64,000 nt of DNA from Marinibacterium sp050389775 (GCF_050389775.1 NZ_CP177144.1:4588001-4652000), one strand, 5' to 3'. Positions 49,205 through 61,349 are shown, counted from the stretch's first letter. Made by a program: numbers and translations. The notes: generated by a model not told the origin, from the sequence alone.

Positions 49205-49618
49205 TTACCAGTCCTCGCGGACGACGACGCGGCTCTTGATCGGCAGTTTCATCGCGGCCAGGCGCAGGGCCTCGCGGGCGACCTCGTCCGAGACACCGTC
49301 GATCTCGAACATGACGCGGCCCGGCTTGACCTTGGCAGCCCAGAAATCGACCGAACCCTTACCTTTACCCATCCGGACCTCGGTGGGCTTCGACGAAACG
49401 GCGGTGTCGGGGAAGATCCGGATCCAGACCCGGCCCTGACGCTTCATGTGACGCGTCATGGCCCGGCGGGCGGCTTCGATCTGGCGCGCGGTGATGCGCT
49501 CGGGCTGCAGCGCCTTCAGGCCGTAGGTGCCGAAGTTCAGGTCGGACCCGCCCTTCGCCACACCCTTGATGCGGCCTTTGTGCTGCTTGCGGAACTTAGT
49601 ACGCTTAGGCTGAAGCAT
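49205..49618 (-). CDS. rplP: 50S ribosomal protein L16
   Basis: A 137-aa protein, MLQPKRTKFRKQHKGRIKGV at the start and ITARQIEAARRAMTRHMKRQ in the middle, standard length. It contacts A-site tRNA. It is 13 nt after rpsC. Normally rpmC follows; here a terminator and three unrelated genes do. Confidence 0.98.
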   Translation of the reverse strand: MLQPKRTKFRKQHKGRIKGVAKGGSDLNFGTYGLKALQPERITARQIEAARRAMTRHMKRQGRVWIRIFPDTAVSSKPTEVRMGKGKGSVDFWAAKVKPGRVMFEIDGVSDEVAREALRLAAMKLPIKSRVVVREDW

Positions 49619-49631
49619 GGTTTCCTACTCC

Positions 49632-50357
49632 TTACCGGTCGCGGTCGCGACGGCCACCGCCGCCAGCGCCACGGGGGGCCGGACCATCCTGGAGCTCCTG
49701 GGCCTTGCGGTCCCGAGCCTGCGGATCATGTTCCATGATCTCGCCCTTGAAGATCCAGACCTTGATGCCGATGATGCCGTAGGGCGTCATGGCTTCGGCA
49801 TGCGCATAGTCGATGTCCGCCCGCAGGGTGTGCAGGGGCACGCGGCCTTCGCGATACCATTCGGTCCGTGCGATCTCGGCGCCGCCCAGGCGGCCCGCGA
49901 CGTTCACCCGGATGCCCAGGGCGCCCATGCGCATGGCGTTCTGCACGCCCCGCTTCATGGCACGACGGAAGGACACACGGCGTTCCAGCTGCTGAGCGAT
50001 CGATTCCGCAACCAGCTGGGCGTCGAGCTCGGGCTTGCGCACTTCAACGATGTTGAGGTGCAGTTCCGAATCCGTCATCTTGGCCAGCTTCTTGCGAAGC
50101 ACCTCGATGTCGGCGCCTTTCTTGCCGATGATCACGCCCGGACGAGCGGTGTGAATGGTCACACGGCACTTCTTGTGGGGGCGTTCGATGATCACGCGGG
50201 CAACACCGGCCTGCTTGCACTCATCCTTGATGAACTCGCGGATCTTGAGATCCTCGAGCAGCAGATCACCATAATCCTTGGTGTCGGCGTACCAGCGGCT
50301 GTCCCAGGTGCGGTTGACCTGCAGGCGCATGCCGATCGGATTGACTTTCTGACCCAT
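49632..50357 (-). CDS. rpsC: 30S ribosomal protein S3
   Basis: A 241-aa protein, MGQKVNPIGMRLQVNRTWDS at the start, the KH motif VIIGKKGADIEVLRKKL near residue 75 and YGIIGIKVWIFKGEIMEHDP near 195. S3 is part of the mRNA entry helicase. Its ATG overlaps the rplV stop by one base. Confidence 0.98.
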   Translation of the reverse strand: MGQKVNPIGMRLQVNRTWDSRWYADTKDYGDLLLEDLKIREFIKDECKQAGVARVIIERPHKKCRVTIHTARPGVIIGKKGADIEVLRKKLAKMTDSELHLNIVEVRKPELDAQLVAESIAQQLERRVSFRRAMKRGVQNAMRMGALGIRVNVAGRLGGAEIARTEWYREGRVPLHTLRADIDYAHAEAMTPYGIIGIKVWIFKGEIMEHDPQARDRKAQELQDGPAPRGAGGGGRRDRDR

Positions 50358-50737
50358 TAGGCTTGCTCCTCAACCTGGCGCACCTTGATGGTGAGCTCCG
50401 AGAACGGCTTGATGATCTTGCCAAACCGGCCACGAGCCCGCGGACGGCCGCGCTTCATGGTCAGGTTCTTGCCGACATAGGCTTCCGCGACGATCAGCTC
50501 GTCCACGTCCAGGCCATGGTTGTTCTCGGCATTGGCAATGGCCGACTGCAGGCACTTCTTGACGTCCTGCGCGATCCGCTTGTTCGAGAAGGTCAGGTCG
50601 GTCAGAGCCCGATCGACTTTCTTGCCGCGGATCATGGCGGCCACGAGGTTCAGTTTCTGCGGGCTGGTGCGAAGCATACGGGTCTTGGCCATCGCTTCGT
50701 TTTCGGCCACGCGGCGGGGGTTCTTTTCCTTGCCCAT
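50357..50737 (-). CDS. rplV: 50S ribosomal protein L22
   Basis: A 126-aa protein with RTSPQKLNLVAAMIRGKKVD and the beta-hairpin region KRGRPRARGRFGKIIKPFSE that lines the peptide exit tunnel. It lies 3 nt after rpsS. Confidence 0.98.
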   Translation of the reverse strand: MGKEKNPRRVAENEAMAKTRMLRTSPQKLNLVAAMIRGKKVDRALTDLTFSNKRIAQDVKKCLQSAIANAENNHGLDVDELIVAEAYVGKNLTMKRGRPRARGRFGKIIKPFSELTIKVRQVEEQA

Positions 50738-50740
50738 GAC

Positions 50741-51019
50741 TTACTTCCGTTTCGCTTTTTTATCAGCCGCATGGCCATAATAGGTCCGCGTCGGCGAGTA
50801 TTCACCGAACTTCTGACCGATCATGTCCTCGGACACCTGCACGGGAACGTGCTTCTGACCGTTGTACACGCCAAACGTCAGGCCCACGAACTGGGGCAGG
50901 ATCGTCGAGCGGCGCGACCAGATCTTGATGACTTCATTGCGGCCCGATTCACGCGCAGCTTCGGCTTTCTTCAGCACGTAAGCGTCGACGAAAGGACCCT
51001 TCCAAACAGAACGAGACAT
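50741..51019 (-). CDS. rpsS: 30S ribosomal protein S19
   Basis: A 92-aa protein, MSRSVWKGPFVDAYVLKKAE and KIWSRRSTILPQFVGLTFGV, typical of S19. It lies between rplB and rplV. Confidence 0.98.
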   Translation of the reverse strand: MSRSVWKGPFVDAYVLKKAEAARESGRNEVIKIWSRRSTILPQFVGLTFGVYNGQKHVPVQVSEDMIGQKFGEYSPTRTYYGHAADKKAKRK

Positions 51020-51022
51020 CTA

Positions 51023-51865
51023 TCAGCGCCCTTTCTTCTTGGCGTGCCGCGAGCGGATGATCAGCTTCTGCGACGCCTTGTTCTTGTTGCGGGTGCGCTT
51101 GCCTTTGGTGTCCTTGCCCCACGGGGTAACCGGGGTACGACCACCAGAGGTCCGGCCTTCACCACCACCATGCGGGTGGTCGACCGGGTTCATGACGACA
51201 CCACGAACCGACGGGCGCTTGCCCTTGTGGCGCATGCGGCCGGCTTTACCGTAGTTCTGGTTGCTGTTGTCGGGGTTCGACACGGCACCCACGGTGGCCA
51301 TGCATTCCTGGCGGACCAGGCGCAGTTCGCCCGAGGACAGGCGGATCTGGGCATAGCCGCCATCACGGCCGACGAACTGGGCATAGGTGCCCGCGGCACG
51401 TGCGATCTGGCCGCCCTTGCCGGGCTTCAGTTCGATGTTGTGCACGATGGTACCGATCGGCAGGCCCGAGAACGGCATCGCGTTGCCCGGCTTGATGTCG
51501 GCTTTTGCGCTGGCGACAACGGTGTCGCCCACGGCCAGGCGCTGCGGCGCCAGGATATAGGCCTGCTCGCCATCTTCATACTTGATGAGCGCGATGAAGG
51601 CCGTCCGGTTCGGGTCATATTCGATCCGCTCGACCACGGCCGAGACATCGAATTTGGTTCGTTTGAAATCGACGATCCGGTAGAGGCGTTTCGCCCCACC
51701 ACCACGGCGGCGCGAGGTGATCCGTCCGGTGTTGTTCCGGCCGCCCGACTTGGTCAGACCCTCGGTGAGGGCCTTGACGGGGCGTCCTTTGTACAGCTCC
51801 GAACGGTCGATCAGCACCAGCCCGCGCTGGCCCGGCGTCGTCGGCTTGTACGACTTGAGTGCCAT
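51023..51865 (-). CDS. rplB: 50S ribosomal protein L2
   Basis: A 280-aa protein with MALKSYKPTTPGQRGLVLID, the peptidyl-transferase-proximal GVVMNPVDHPHGGGEGRTSG and a basic tail. Its usual upstream partner rplW is 2.7 kb away, with SHOCT and DUF1254 genes between, so rplB starts a segment of its own (rplB-rpsS-rplV-rpsC-rplP) with a promoter probably in 51866-51999. Confidence 0.98.
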   Translation of the reverse strand: MALKSYKPTTPGQRGLVLIDRSELYKGRPVKALTEGLTKSGGRNNTGRITSRRRGGGAKRLYRIVDFKRTKFDVSAVVERIEYDPNRTAFIALIKYEDGEQAYILAPQRLAVGDTVVASAKADIKPGNAMPFSGLPIGTIVHNIELKPGKGGQIARAAGTYAQFVGRDGGYAQIRLSSGELRLVRQECMATVGAVSNPDNSNQNYGKAGRMRHKGKRPSVRGVVMNPVDHPHGGGEGRTSGGRTPVTPWGKDTKGKRTRNKNKASQKLIIRSRHAKKKGR

Positions 51866-51999
51866 GCTTTCTGTCTTCCGTTTAGCAAAGCCAGGGCCTG
51901 GCCCCGGCTGCGGCGAGTTTGCCCGCCGCTATGTTTGGGGACCGGGTCGGTGTAATCCGCGATCCCATGTGTGTAGGGCCCCGAAGGTCCCCGGCGAAA
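51866..51999. other. Upstream region of rplB
   Basis: No gene is seen between rplB and the DUF1254 gene stop at 52219. This left part must hold the rplB promoter and leader; no clear -35/-10 pair was found. The right part (52000-52141) holds a repeat pair and a terminator. Confidence 0.35.
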
Positions 52000-52100
52000 G
52001 ATGGGTGAGACCACCCATCCTACCCGTTCCCCGTCCCGGCGGATCTCTCCGCCCATGTCCGGTGTCCGGGCTGGCCGTAGGATGGGTGATGTCACCCATC
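52000..52100. repeat. Inverted pair of palindromic repeats (GTAGGATGGGTG type) upstream of rplB
   Basis: GATGGGTGAGACCACCCATC plus CTAC (52000-52023) and the opposite-facing GTAGG plus GATGGGTG core (52077-52100) lie about 50 nt apart. Each forms a small hairpin, and together they can form a larger one. They are shorter than the 14-bp stems at 35349 and 49012. Confidence 0.8.
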
Positions 52101-52116
52101 GGTCGACCAAATCAAA

Positions 52117-52141
52117 CGGCCCCGAAACGAATCCGGGGCCG
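52117..52141 (-). terminator. Intrinsic terminator after the DUF1254 gene
   Basis: An 8-bp GC stem (CGGCCCCG and CGGGGCCG) with a 9-nt loop is followed on the minus strand by TTTGATTTGG. It lies about 80 nt after the DUF1254 stop. Confidence 0.65.
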
Positions 52142-52218
52142 AACGATTGGGGGGAGGTAGCAGGCTTGGCCCGCCCTGTCCACAGGCTTGTTCCGAAAAC
52201 CGGGGACCGGTCCGGCCC

Positions 52219-53742
52219 TCAGTCCACCGGCTCGAAATCCGGCATCTTGAAGCTGCGGTCATTCAGCTCGGGCCGCGGCCCGTAGAGCCGCATCGCCGGC
52301 AGCGGCCGCTTGCCGGCCGTCGGGATCCAGTTGCTTTCCTGCCCGTCCGGCGCATCGGGCCCGATCCAGATCGTCACGCCACCATCGGCATTCTTCACCA
52401 TCCCGTCCAGGTCATAGGACGACAGCGTCGTGCGCCCTTGGGCCGTATAGATGAACCCCATCGTCGCCCGATCATAGACCGTCAGCGCCCAGAACTGATC
52501 GACCGGCATCTCGGCCGGCACGTCCAGCCGATAGGTCCGCCCGCCCTCCAGCCTGGCCCCCGTCGCATCGGCCATGGCCATCAGGTATTGCGTGGCCGGG
52601 TTGTCCGTCAGCACCTTGGGCATGTAGGTGCACCAGAAATATTCCGCCGCCCGCTCGATCGTGTCGACCCGGTCCTCATAAGTCCAGGTAAAGGTGTTGT
52701 TCTCGTCGGCCTGCAACAGCGACGCATAATGGCGATCCTCCCAGAACATCTTGTCCTTCGGGAAATTGTCGAACCATTCCTGCATGTAGAACCAGACATC
52801 ATAGCTGGCCTGGATCATCGCCCGTTCGGCCACCGGATCAGGCGCAAAGGGCTCGCCATGGCGAATGCCCAGCGTCGCCAGCATGCCCATGACAAACATG
52901 TCCTCGGGCTTGATGGGCTCGACCGTCACGATGGCATGCAGGTTCTCGAAATGCCTCAGCCCCCAGATCGGCATCGTCGGATACCGCGTGTCGATCGGGT
53001 CAAAGAACACCTGTTCGGGCGGGGTCGCCGCCTCGGACAGCGCATACATCCGCAGCCGCTTGGCATAGGCATAGGCATCCGCCTCGCTCATGCCCGGGCC
53101 ACGCACCGAGCGGAAGGCAAAGGCCACCCGGTAATTGGGCGACGGCACATGCAGATAGCCCTCGGGAATCTCGCCATCATAGCCCGGCGGGGTAAACAGG
53201 TACTTGCCGCCCCTGCCCTCATCCAGCCCCGCCGGCCCCACATCGGCAATCGTGTATTGCCAGGCATCGACCACCTGGCCGTACAGGCTGCCCTCCTCGC
53301 CGGCCGGCGGGATTTCCAGCACGGTCGGCCCGTTCTGCAGATCGGTGAACGCCGTGATGTAGGGTGTCGAGGCATTGGCCGTCGTTGCCTCCAGCTTGGC
53401 CGTGGCCACGCCGGAATAGGCGATGATGTCGTTGTCGCGCAGGCCCAGGTCTTCCAATGCAGCGGCCCGGAAGCGATAGATCGCCAGCGCCGGCATCGCC
53501 CAGAGCGCGGCCTCGAAGGCGCGCTGGTACTTGACCTGGTAGTCGAAATCCTCGACCGAACGCCGCGCGTCCTGGGGTGGCTGGCCGCCCAGCGGTTCGA
53601 AATCGCGGTTGGTCAGTGGCCCTGCGCCCCGCAGCGCCTGGGCCCCGGCCGGGCGCACGCCCTGCCCCAAGCCCACCAACGCCGCCGTGCCCGCCGCCAC
53701 GCGAAACAGCGCACGGCGCGTGAAATCCATGCCCGTCATCAT
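52219..53742 (-). CDS. DUF1254/DUF1214-domain exported protein
   Basis: A 507-aa protein with a Tat-like N-terminus (FTRRALFRVAAGTAALVGLG, about residues 7-26), a DUF1254 domain (about 65-200) and a C-terminal DUF1214 domain (about 390-500; ATGARLEGGRTYRLDVPAEM and DQFWALTVYDRATMGFI). The function of the family is unknown. GGAGG is 5 nt before the ATG. It interrupts the S10 operon between rplW and rplB and has its own terminator. The preceding SHOCT gene is 84 nt upstream on the same strand. Confidence 0.88.
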   Translation of the reverse strand: MMTGMDFTRRALFRVAAGTAALVGLGQGVRPAGAQALRGAGPLTNRDFEPLGGQPPQDARRSVEDFDYQVKYQRAFEAALWAMPALAIYRFRAAALEDLGLRDNDIIAYSGVATAKLEATTANASTPYITAFTDLQNGPTVLEIPPAGEEGSLYGQVVDAWQYTIADVGPAGLDEGRGGKYLFTPPGYDGEIPEGYLHVPSPNYRVAFAFRSVRGPGMSEADAYAYAKRLRMYALSEAATPPEQVFFDPIDTRYPTMPIWGLRHFENLHAIVTVEPIKPEDMFVMGMLATLGIRHGEPFAPDPVAERAMIQASYDVWFYMQEWFDNFPKDKMFWEDRHYASLLQADENNTFTWTYEDRVDTIERAAEYFWCTYMPKVLTDNPATQYLMAMADATGARLEGGRTYRLDVPAEMPVDQFWALTVYDRATMGFIYTAQGRTTLSSYDLDGMVKNADGGVTIWIGPDAPDGQESNWIPTAGKRPLPAMRLYGPRPELNDRSFKMPDFEPVD

Positions 53743-53826
53743 GAAATCCTCCCCGTCTACCCGTTACTCTTAAACCCTTGAACGAAAAGGCCCCCCGCCG
53801 GCCCTGACCCGCGAGGGGCGGCAGGC

Positions 53827-54216
53827 TCAGGCGCCCAGCACCTTGGCTTTCTGTGCCGCAAACTCGGCGTCGGTCAGATGACCGCCGTCCTTCAGCTTGG
53901 CCAGCCGCTCGAGCTCGTCGGCCGCCGAGACGCTGGCCACCGAGCGGATGTAATCCTTCTGGGCCGCTTCCATCTTCTGGATGTCCTCGGCCCGATGGTC
54001 ATGCATCTTGTCGCCCCGGATGATCAGGTAGGCCAGCACGCCCAGCCAGGGCAGCAGGATGCAAAAGGCGATCCACAGCGCCTTGGCGATGCCCGACAGG
54101 TCCTTGGACCGGAAGATGTCGGCCACGACCGAGATCATCACCCAGAACCAGGCAACCATGAGGAACAACCAGAAGATCGACCAGAAGATGTCGAAGAACC
54201 CGATACCGTTTTCCAT
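53827..54216 (-). CDS. SHOCT-domain membrane protein with PLDc_N-like helices
   Basis: A 129-aa protein with two membrane helices at about residues 8-33 and 44-66 (LWIAFCILLPWLGVLAYLII, phospholipase-D N-terminal-like) and a C-terminal SHOCT motif, ELERLAKLKDGGHLTDAEFA, at about 101-120. Such proteins are common; the SHOCT part probably mediates oligomerisation. It lies between rplW and the DUF1254 gene, downstream of the rplW terminator, and so likely has its own promoter. Confidence 0.85.
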   Translation of the reverse strand: MENGIGFFDIFWSIFWLFLMVAWFWVMISVVADIFRSKDLSGIAKALWIAFCILLPWLGVLAYLIIRGDKMHDHRAEDIQKMEAAQKDYIRSVASVSAADELERLAKLKDGGHLTDAEFAAQKAKVLGA

Positions 54217-54500
54217 TACTCAACTTTCCCTTTTCCACGCCCCACCGGCGCATGCAGGGTCGAGTATAGACCGGTCTTCGTAACGGTCATACCTCAAGCC
54301 GCCCGGCCGGTGCCCGCCGCCCCGCGCCCTGCCCCATCCTTCAGCGCCCCTCGCCACCGACGCCGAGCCCGGCCGCCTTGCCTTAGCCGGCCGCCCGGCG
54401 CGGCACGAAACGCCGCCCGACATCGCCCGCAGGGCAAGGGTATATCCCCTTCAAGGTGCCGCGCGGCCCCCTGCCCCGGCACGCAACGGCCAAAACGAAA
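54217..54500. other. Spacer between the SHOCT gene and the rplW terminator
   Basis: No gene is seen. It must hold the promoter for SHOCT-DUF1254. The only AT-richer stretch is near 54225-54300; no convincing -35/-10 pair was found. Confidence 0.35.
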
Positions 54501-54528
54501 AAGGCCCCCCGCTTGCGCGGAGGGCCTT
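54501..54528 (-). terminator. Intrinsic terminator after rplW, inside the S10 cluster
   Basis: On the minus strand a 12-bp stem with one mismatch (AAGGCCCTCCGC and GCGGGGGGCCTT, loop GCAA) is followed by TTTCGTTTTGG. It begins 22 nt after the rplW stop, so rplB and later genes need a new promoter. Confidence 0.88.
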
Positions 54529-54550
54529 CAATCCGGGTATCAGGCGTCGA

Positions 54551-54847
54551 TCAGAGTCCGGTGGACACGTCGATCGTGTTGCCTTCTTCCAGCGTCACGT
54601 AGGCTTTCTTGACGTCTTTCCGCTTGCCCAGCTGGCCGCGGAAGCGCTTGACCTTGCCCTTGGTGATGGTCGTGTTCACGGCCTTCACCTTGACGTTGAA
54701 CAGCGCTTCGACCGCTTCCTTGATCTGGGGCTTGGTCGATTCGATGTCCACCTCGAAGACAACCGCGCCGTGCTCGGACGCCATGGTGGCCTTTTCGGTG
54801 ATGATCGGCTTGCGGATCACGTCGTAATGTTCGGGTTTCGCCGTCAT
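54551..54847 (-). CDS. rplW: 50S ribosomal protein L23
   Basis: A 98-aa protein with YDVIRKPIITEKATMASEHG and KPQIKEAVEALFNVKVKAVN. L23 docks SRP and trigger factor at the exit tunnel. It overlaps rplD by 4 nt. A terminator follows instead of rplB. Confidence 0.98.
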   Translation of the reverse strand: MTAKPEHYDVIRKPIITEKATMASEHGAVVFEVDIESTKPQIKEAVEALFNVKVKAVNTTITKGKVKRFRGQLGKRKDVKKAYVTLEEGNTIDVSTGL

Positions 54848-55461
54848 TTCAGTCGTGCCTCCAGAGCTTCGACAGCCGCCTTGGTGAGCACCAGGGTGTC
54901 ACGCTTGAGGATGTCATACACGTTTGCACCCATGGTCGGCAGCACGTCCAGGCCATCGATGTTGGCCGCGGCGCGGGCAAAGCCCTCGTTCACGGCGGCA
55001 CCGTCGATGATCAGCGCGCGCTTCCAGCCCAGGTTCTTGACCTGCTTGGCCAGGGCTGCGGTCTTGCCTTCCGACTCAGCCGCCTCGATGACCACCAGCT
55101 CGCCGGCTTTCGCCTTGGCCGACAGCGCGTGGCGCAGGCCCAGCTTGCGGAACTTCTTGGGCAGGTCATGGCCGTGGCTACGGGGCGTCGGGCCCTTGTA
55201 GATGCCACCCTTGCGGAAGATCGGCGCCTTCTTGGACCCGTGGCGTGCGCCGCCGGTGCCCTTCTGGCGATAGATCTTCTTGGTCGAGTAGCTCACTTCC
55301 GAGCGCGTCTTGACCTTGTGGGTGCCGGCCTGTGCATTGTTGCGCTGCCAGCGGACCACGCGGTGCAGGATGTCGGCGCGCGGCTCGAGACCGAAGAGTT
55401 CGGCGTCGAGCTCGATGTCGCCGGCTTTCTCACCGTCGAGCTTGATTACGTCGAGTTTCAT
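54844..55461 (-). CDS. rplD: 50S ribosomal protein L4
   Basis: A 205-aa protein with RSEVSYSTKKIYRQKGTGGA and RHGSKKAPIFRKGGIYKGPT, the tunnel loop, then the globular part ending in TLVLTKAAVEALEARLK. It overlaps rplC and rplW by 4 nt each. Confidence 0.98.
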   Translation of the reverse strand: MKLDVIKLDGEKAGDIELDAELFGLEPRADILHRVVRWQRNNAQAGTHKVKTRSEVSYSTKKIYRQKGTGGARHGSKKAPIFRKGGIYKGPTPRSHGHDLPKKFRKLGLRHALSAKAKAGELVVIEAAESEGKTAALAKQVKNLGWKRALIIDGAAVNEGFARAAANIDGLDVLPTMGANVYDILKRDTLVLTKAAVEALEARLK

Positions 55462-56192
55462 TCTTCACCCCCTTCGGCGGGCGCCTCTGCTGCCGGCGCT
55501 TCAGCGGCCGGAGCTGCGGTTGCCTTGATGGCGGCCGGATGCGGCACACCTTCGGGCAGCTTCTTCTTCACGGCATCCTTGATGGTGACCCAGCCGCCCT
55601 TGGCGCCCGGAACAGCACCCTTGATCATGATCAGGCCGCGTTCCACGTCCGTTTTCACGACTTCCAGGTTCTGCGTGGTCACACGGGCTGCACCCATGTG
55701 GCCGGCCATCTTCTTGCCCTTGAAGACCTTGCCCGGATCCTGACACTGGCCGGTCGAACCGTGCGAACGGTGCGAGATCGACACGCCGTGCGAGGCGCGC
55801 AGGCCGCCGAAGTTGTGCCGTTTCATGGCACCGGCAAAGCCCTTACCGATCGAGGTACCGGACACGTCCACTTTCTGGCCTTCCAGGAAGTGCTCGGCCG
55901 AGATTTCGGCACCGATTTCGATCAGGTTGTCTGCGGTGACCCGGAATTCGACCAGCTTCCGCTTGGGCTCGACCTTCTGGGCCGCGAAATGACCGCGCAT
56001 GGCCTTGGACACCCGCTTGACCTTGGGCGAACCCGCGCCAAGCTGAACGGCGGTATAGCCGTCCTTGTCCGAGGTCCGCTGAGCCACGACCTGAAGGTTG
56101 TCCAGTTGCAGGACGGTGACGGGCACCTGTTTGCCGCTGTCGAGGAACAGCCGCGTCATGCCCACTTTCTTAGCGATGATACCAGAGCGCAT
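55458..56192 (-). CDS. rplC: 50S ribosomal protein L3
   Basis: A 244-aa protein, MRSGIIAKKVGMTRLFLDSG at the start and the GSTGQCQDPGKVFKGKKMAG block with the Gln that is methylated in other bacteria. The C-terminus adds an Ala/Pro/Glu tail of about 30 residues. It lies between rpsJ and rplD. Confidence 0.98.
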   Translation of the reverse strand: MRSGIIAKKVGMTRLFLDSGKQVPVTVLQLDNLQVVAQRTSDKDGYTAVQLGAGSPKVKRVSKAMRGHFAAQKVEPKRKLVEFRVTADNLIEIGAEISAEHFLEGQKVDVSGTSIGKGFAGAMKRHNFGGLRASHGVSISHRSHGSTGQCQDPGKVFKGKKMAGHMGAARVTTQNLEVVKTDVERGLIMIKGAVPGAKGGWVTIKDAVKKKLPEGVPHPAAIKATAAPAAEAPAAEAPAEGGEE

Positions 56193-56207
56193 CTACATAC
56201 CCTCCGA

Positions 56208-56528
56208 TTACGACTGCAGCTTGATCTCGACGTCCACGCCGGCGGCGAGGTCGAGTTTCATCAGCGCGTCAACGGTCTGCGGGGTCGGATCGACGATGTC
56301 GAGCAGCCGCTTGTGGGTGCGGATCTCGAACTGGTCACGCGACTTCTTGTCGATGTGCGGACCACGCAGAACGGTGAATTTTTCGATCTTGTTCGGCAGC
56401 GGGATCGGCCCGCGAACCTGTGCGCCGGTCCGCTTGGCGGTGTTCACGATCTCCTGGGTGCTGGCGTCCAGCACGCGGTAGTCGAACGCTTTCAACCGGA
56501 TCCGGATGTTCTGGCTTTGAATTGCCAT
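56208..56528 (-). CDS. rpsJ: 30S ribosomal protein S10 (NusE)
   Basis: A 106-aa protein with IRIRLKAFDYRVLDASTQEI and RGPHIDKKSRDQFEIRTHKR. S10 is also the NusE antitermination factor. It opens the S10 segment; the 206-nt spacer to tuf shows no clear terminator or promoter. Confidence 0.98.
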   Translation of the reverse strand: MAIQSQNIRIRLKAFDYRVLDASTQEIVNTAKRTGAQVRGPIPLPNKIEKFTVLRGPHIDKKSRDQFEIRTHKRLLDIVDPTPQTVDALMKLDLAAGVDVEIKLQS

Positions 56529-56734
56529 GTCGCATTCCCCTTCAAAGGGCGTTTCAGTTGAGAGGTGGCACGAGGGTCATTCCCCGCCCACATCGAACCA
56601 TCTGTTTTTGGGGGCCGGTCCCACGGGCTGCGGACCCCGAAAGTCATGACGCGCGGTGTTGAGCCGCGCGCCAGGATTGGAATATGGCCGGCCGGAACCG
56701 GCGGGTTGCCCCGCCGTCGGCCGGACCGACCGTC

Positions 56735-57910
<1,176 letters not shown>

Positions 57911-57933
57911 GATGGCCTCCTATCGTTCGGGTG

Positions 57934-57986
57934 GCGGGGCAAGCCCCGCCCTACAAGTGATGGGTAGGGCGGGGTTCACCCCGCCG
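57934..57986. repeat. Inverted pair of palindromic repeats (GTAGGGCGGGGT type) between fusA and tuf
   Basis: GGCGGGGCAAGCCCCGCC plus CTAC (57934-57955) faces GTAGGGCGGGGTTCACCCCG plus CC (57965-57986). It has the same design as the pair at 42491-42546, with a 9-nt centre. It fills almost the whole fusA-tuf spacer. Confidence 0.88.
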
Positions 57987-57993
57987 TCCCGGT

Positions 57994-60111
<2,118 letters not shown>

Positions 60112-60131
60112 GGTGTCGAACCTTTTAGGGG

Positions 60132-60602
60132 TTACCAGCGATAATGCGAGAAGGCCTTGTTGGCCTCTGCCATCTTGTGGGTGTCTTCGCGCTTCTTCAC
60201 GGCCGAGCCGCGGGACTGCACAGCGTCCAGCAGTTCGCCGGCGAGGCGTTCTTCCATCGTGTTTTCATTGCGGGCGCGCGATGCGTTGATCAGCCAGCGG
60301 ATGGCCAGGGCTTCGCGGCGCTCGGGGCGCACTTCGACGGGGACCTGGTACGTCGCACCACCAACCCGGCGCGAGCGAACCTCGACCGACGGCTTGATGT
60401 TGTCCAGCGCCTCGTGGAACACTTCCACGGGGGCGCGCTTGACCTTGGCTTCGATGCGGTCGAGCGCGTTGTAGACGATGTGCTCGGCGGCCGATTTCTT
60501 GCCGTCGTACATCAGGTTGTTCATGAACTTCGTCAGAATGCGGTCGCCATACTTGGCGTCCGGCAGAACTTCGCGCTTCTCGGCGGCGTGACGGCGGGAC
60601 AT
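60132..60602 (-). CDS. rpsG: 30S ribosomal protein S7
   Basis: A 156-aa protein, MSRRHAAEKREVLPDAKYGD at the start, the GGATYQVPVEVRPERREALA block and a normal C-terminus ending HYRW. In other bacteria S7 regulates the str operon. It lies 12 nt after rpsL. Confidence 0.98.
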   Translation of the reverse strand: MSRRHAAEKREVLPDAKYGDRILTKFMNNLMYDGKKSAAEHIVYNALDRIEAKVKRAPVEVFHEALDNIKPSVEVRSRRVGGATYQVPVEVRPERREALAIRWLINASRARNENTMEERLAGELLDAVQSRGSAVKKREDTHKMAEANKAFSHYRW

Positions 60603-60614
60603 ATCCTAATCCTC

Positions 60615-60986
60615 TTACTTGGGACGCTTCGCGCCGTATTTCGAACGACGCTGCTTCCGGTCCTTGACGCCCTGGGTATCCAGGACACCGCGCAGGATGT
60701 GGTAACGGACACCCGGAAGGTCCTTCACACGGCCGCCGCGGATGAGCACGACCGAGTGCTCCTGCAGGTTGTGGCTTTCACCCGGAATGTAGCTGATCAC
60801 CTCGAAGCCGTTGGTGAGACGCACCTTGGCCACCTTCCGCATGGCCGAGTTCGGCTTCTTCGGCGTGGTGGTGTAAACCCGCGTGCAGACGCCGCGTTTC
60901 TGCGGGCACTGCTCGAGGTGCATGGATTTGGAGCGTTTCACTTTGGGCTGCCGCGGTTTGCGGATCAGCTGCTGGATCGTTGGCAT
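60615..60986 (-). CDS. rpsL: 30S ribosomal protein S12
   Basis: A 123-aa protein, MPTIQQLIRKPRQPKVKRSK at the start, with TTTPKKPNSAMRKVAKVRL, where changes at the Lys cause streptomycin resistance; this one looks wild type. Upstream open frame is not conserved. It leads the str operon. Confidence 0.98.
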   Translation of the reverse strand: MPTIQQLIRKPRQPKVKRSKSMHLEQCPQKRGVCTRVYTTTPKKPNSAMRKVAKVRLTNGFEVISYIPGESHNLQEHSVVLIRGGRVKDLPGVRYHILRGVLDTQGVKDRKQRRSKYGAKRPK

Positions 60987-61236
60987 TCCGGTTTTATCCC
61001 CGTATTCGCAACACACATGTTTCTGCACGCGCGTGCGTGCGGTTCTCAGTTCAAGCAGGGCCCAGTTCGGCCCGTCGTCCGATGCCGCCGCAAAAGCGCA
61101 GCAACCGCGACGCGATCCCTGCTTGAAGGACCGGTGCGGCGGGTTTCCAGAGGATCGGGCCCAGGGGGCCGGATCGTGACCTCGGCAGTATTGAAGCCGG
61201 CCGCGGGCCATGAGCCCTGCGCCGGGATAGCGGGCA
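60987..61236 (-). other. Long leader of the str operon
   Basis: About 250 nt lie between the probable promoter and the rpsL start. No gene is seen. The minus strand has a TATCCCG-like AT-rich patch near 60990-61010 and several GC-rich inverted words around 61030-61055 (ACGCACGCGCGTG). It may carry translational or stringent control. Confidence 0.45.
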
Positions 61237-61263
61237 TTTATAGGGAGTCGTGGGGGCTGTCAA
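61237..61263 (-). promoter_or_regulatory. Probable promoter of the str operon (rpsL)
   Basis: On the minus strand a perfect TTGACA (61258-61263) is followed 15 nt later by TATAAA (61237-61242). The spacing is shorter than the usual 17, but both hexamers are close to consensus in an otherwise GC-rich region. A GC-rich stretch follows the -10 element, as at stringently controlled promoters. Confidence 0.7.
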
Positions 61264-61349
61264 CACCCGGGCAAGGTTGCCAGGGACAGACGGTGCCCCT
61301 AATGCTGCGTGACGCGGCGCTCGTCAATCACCGACAGGAGGATTTCCCC

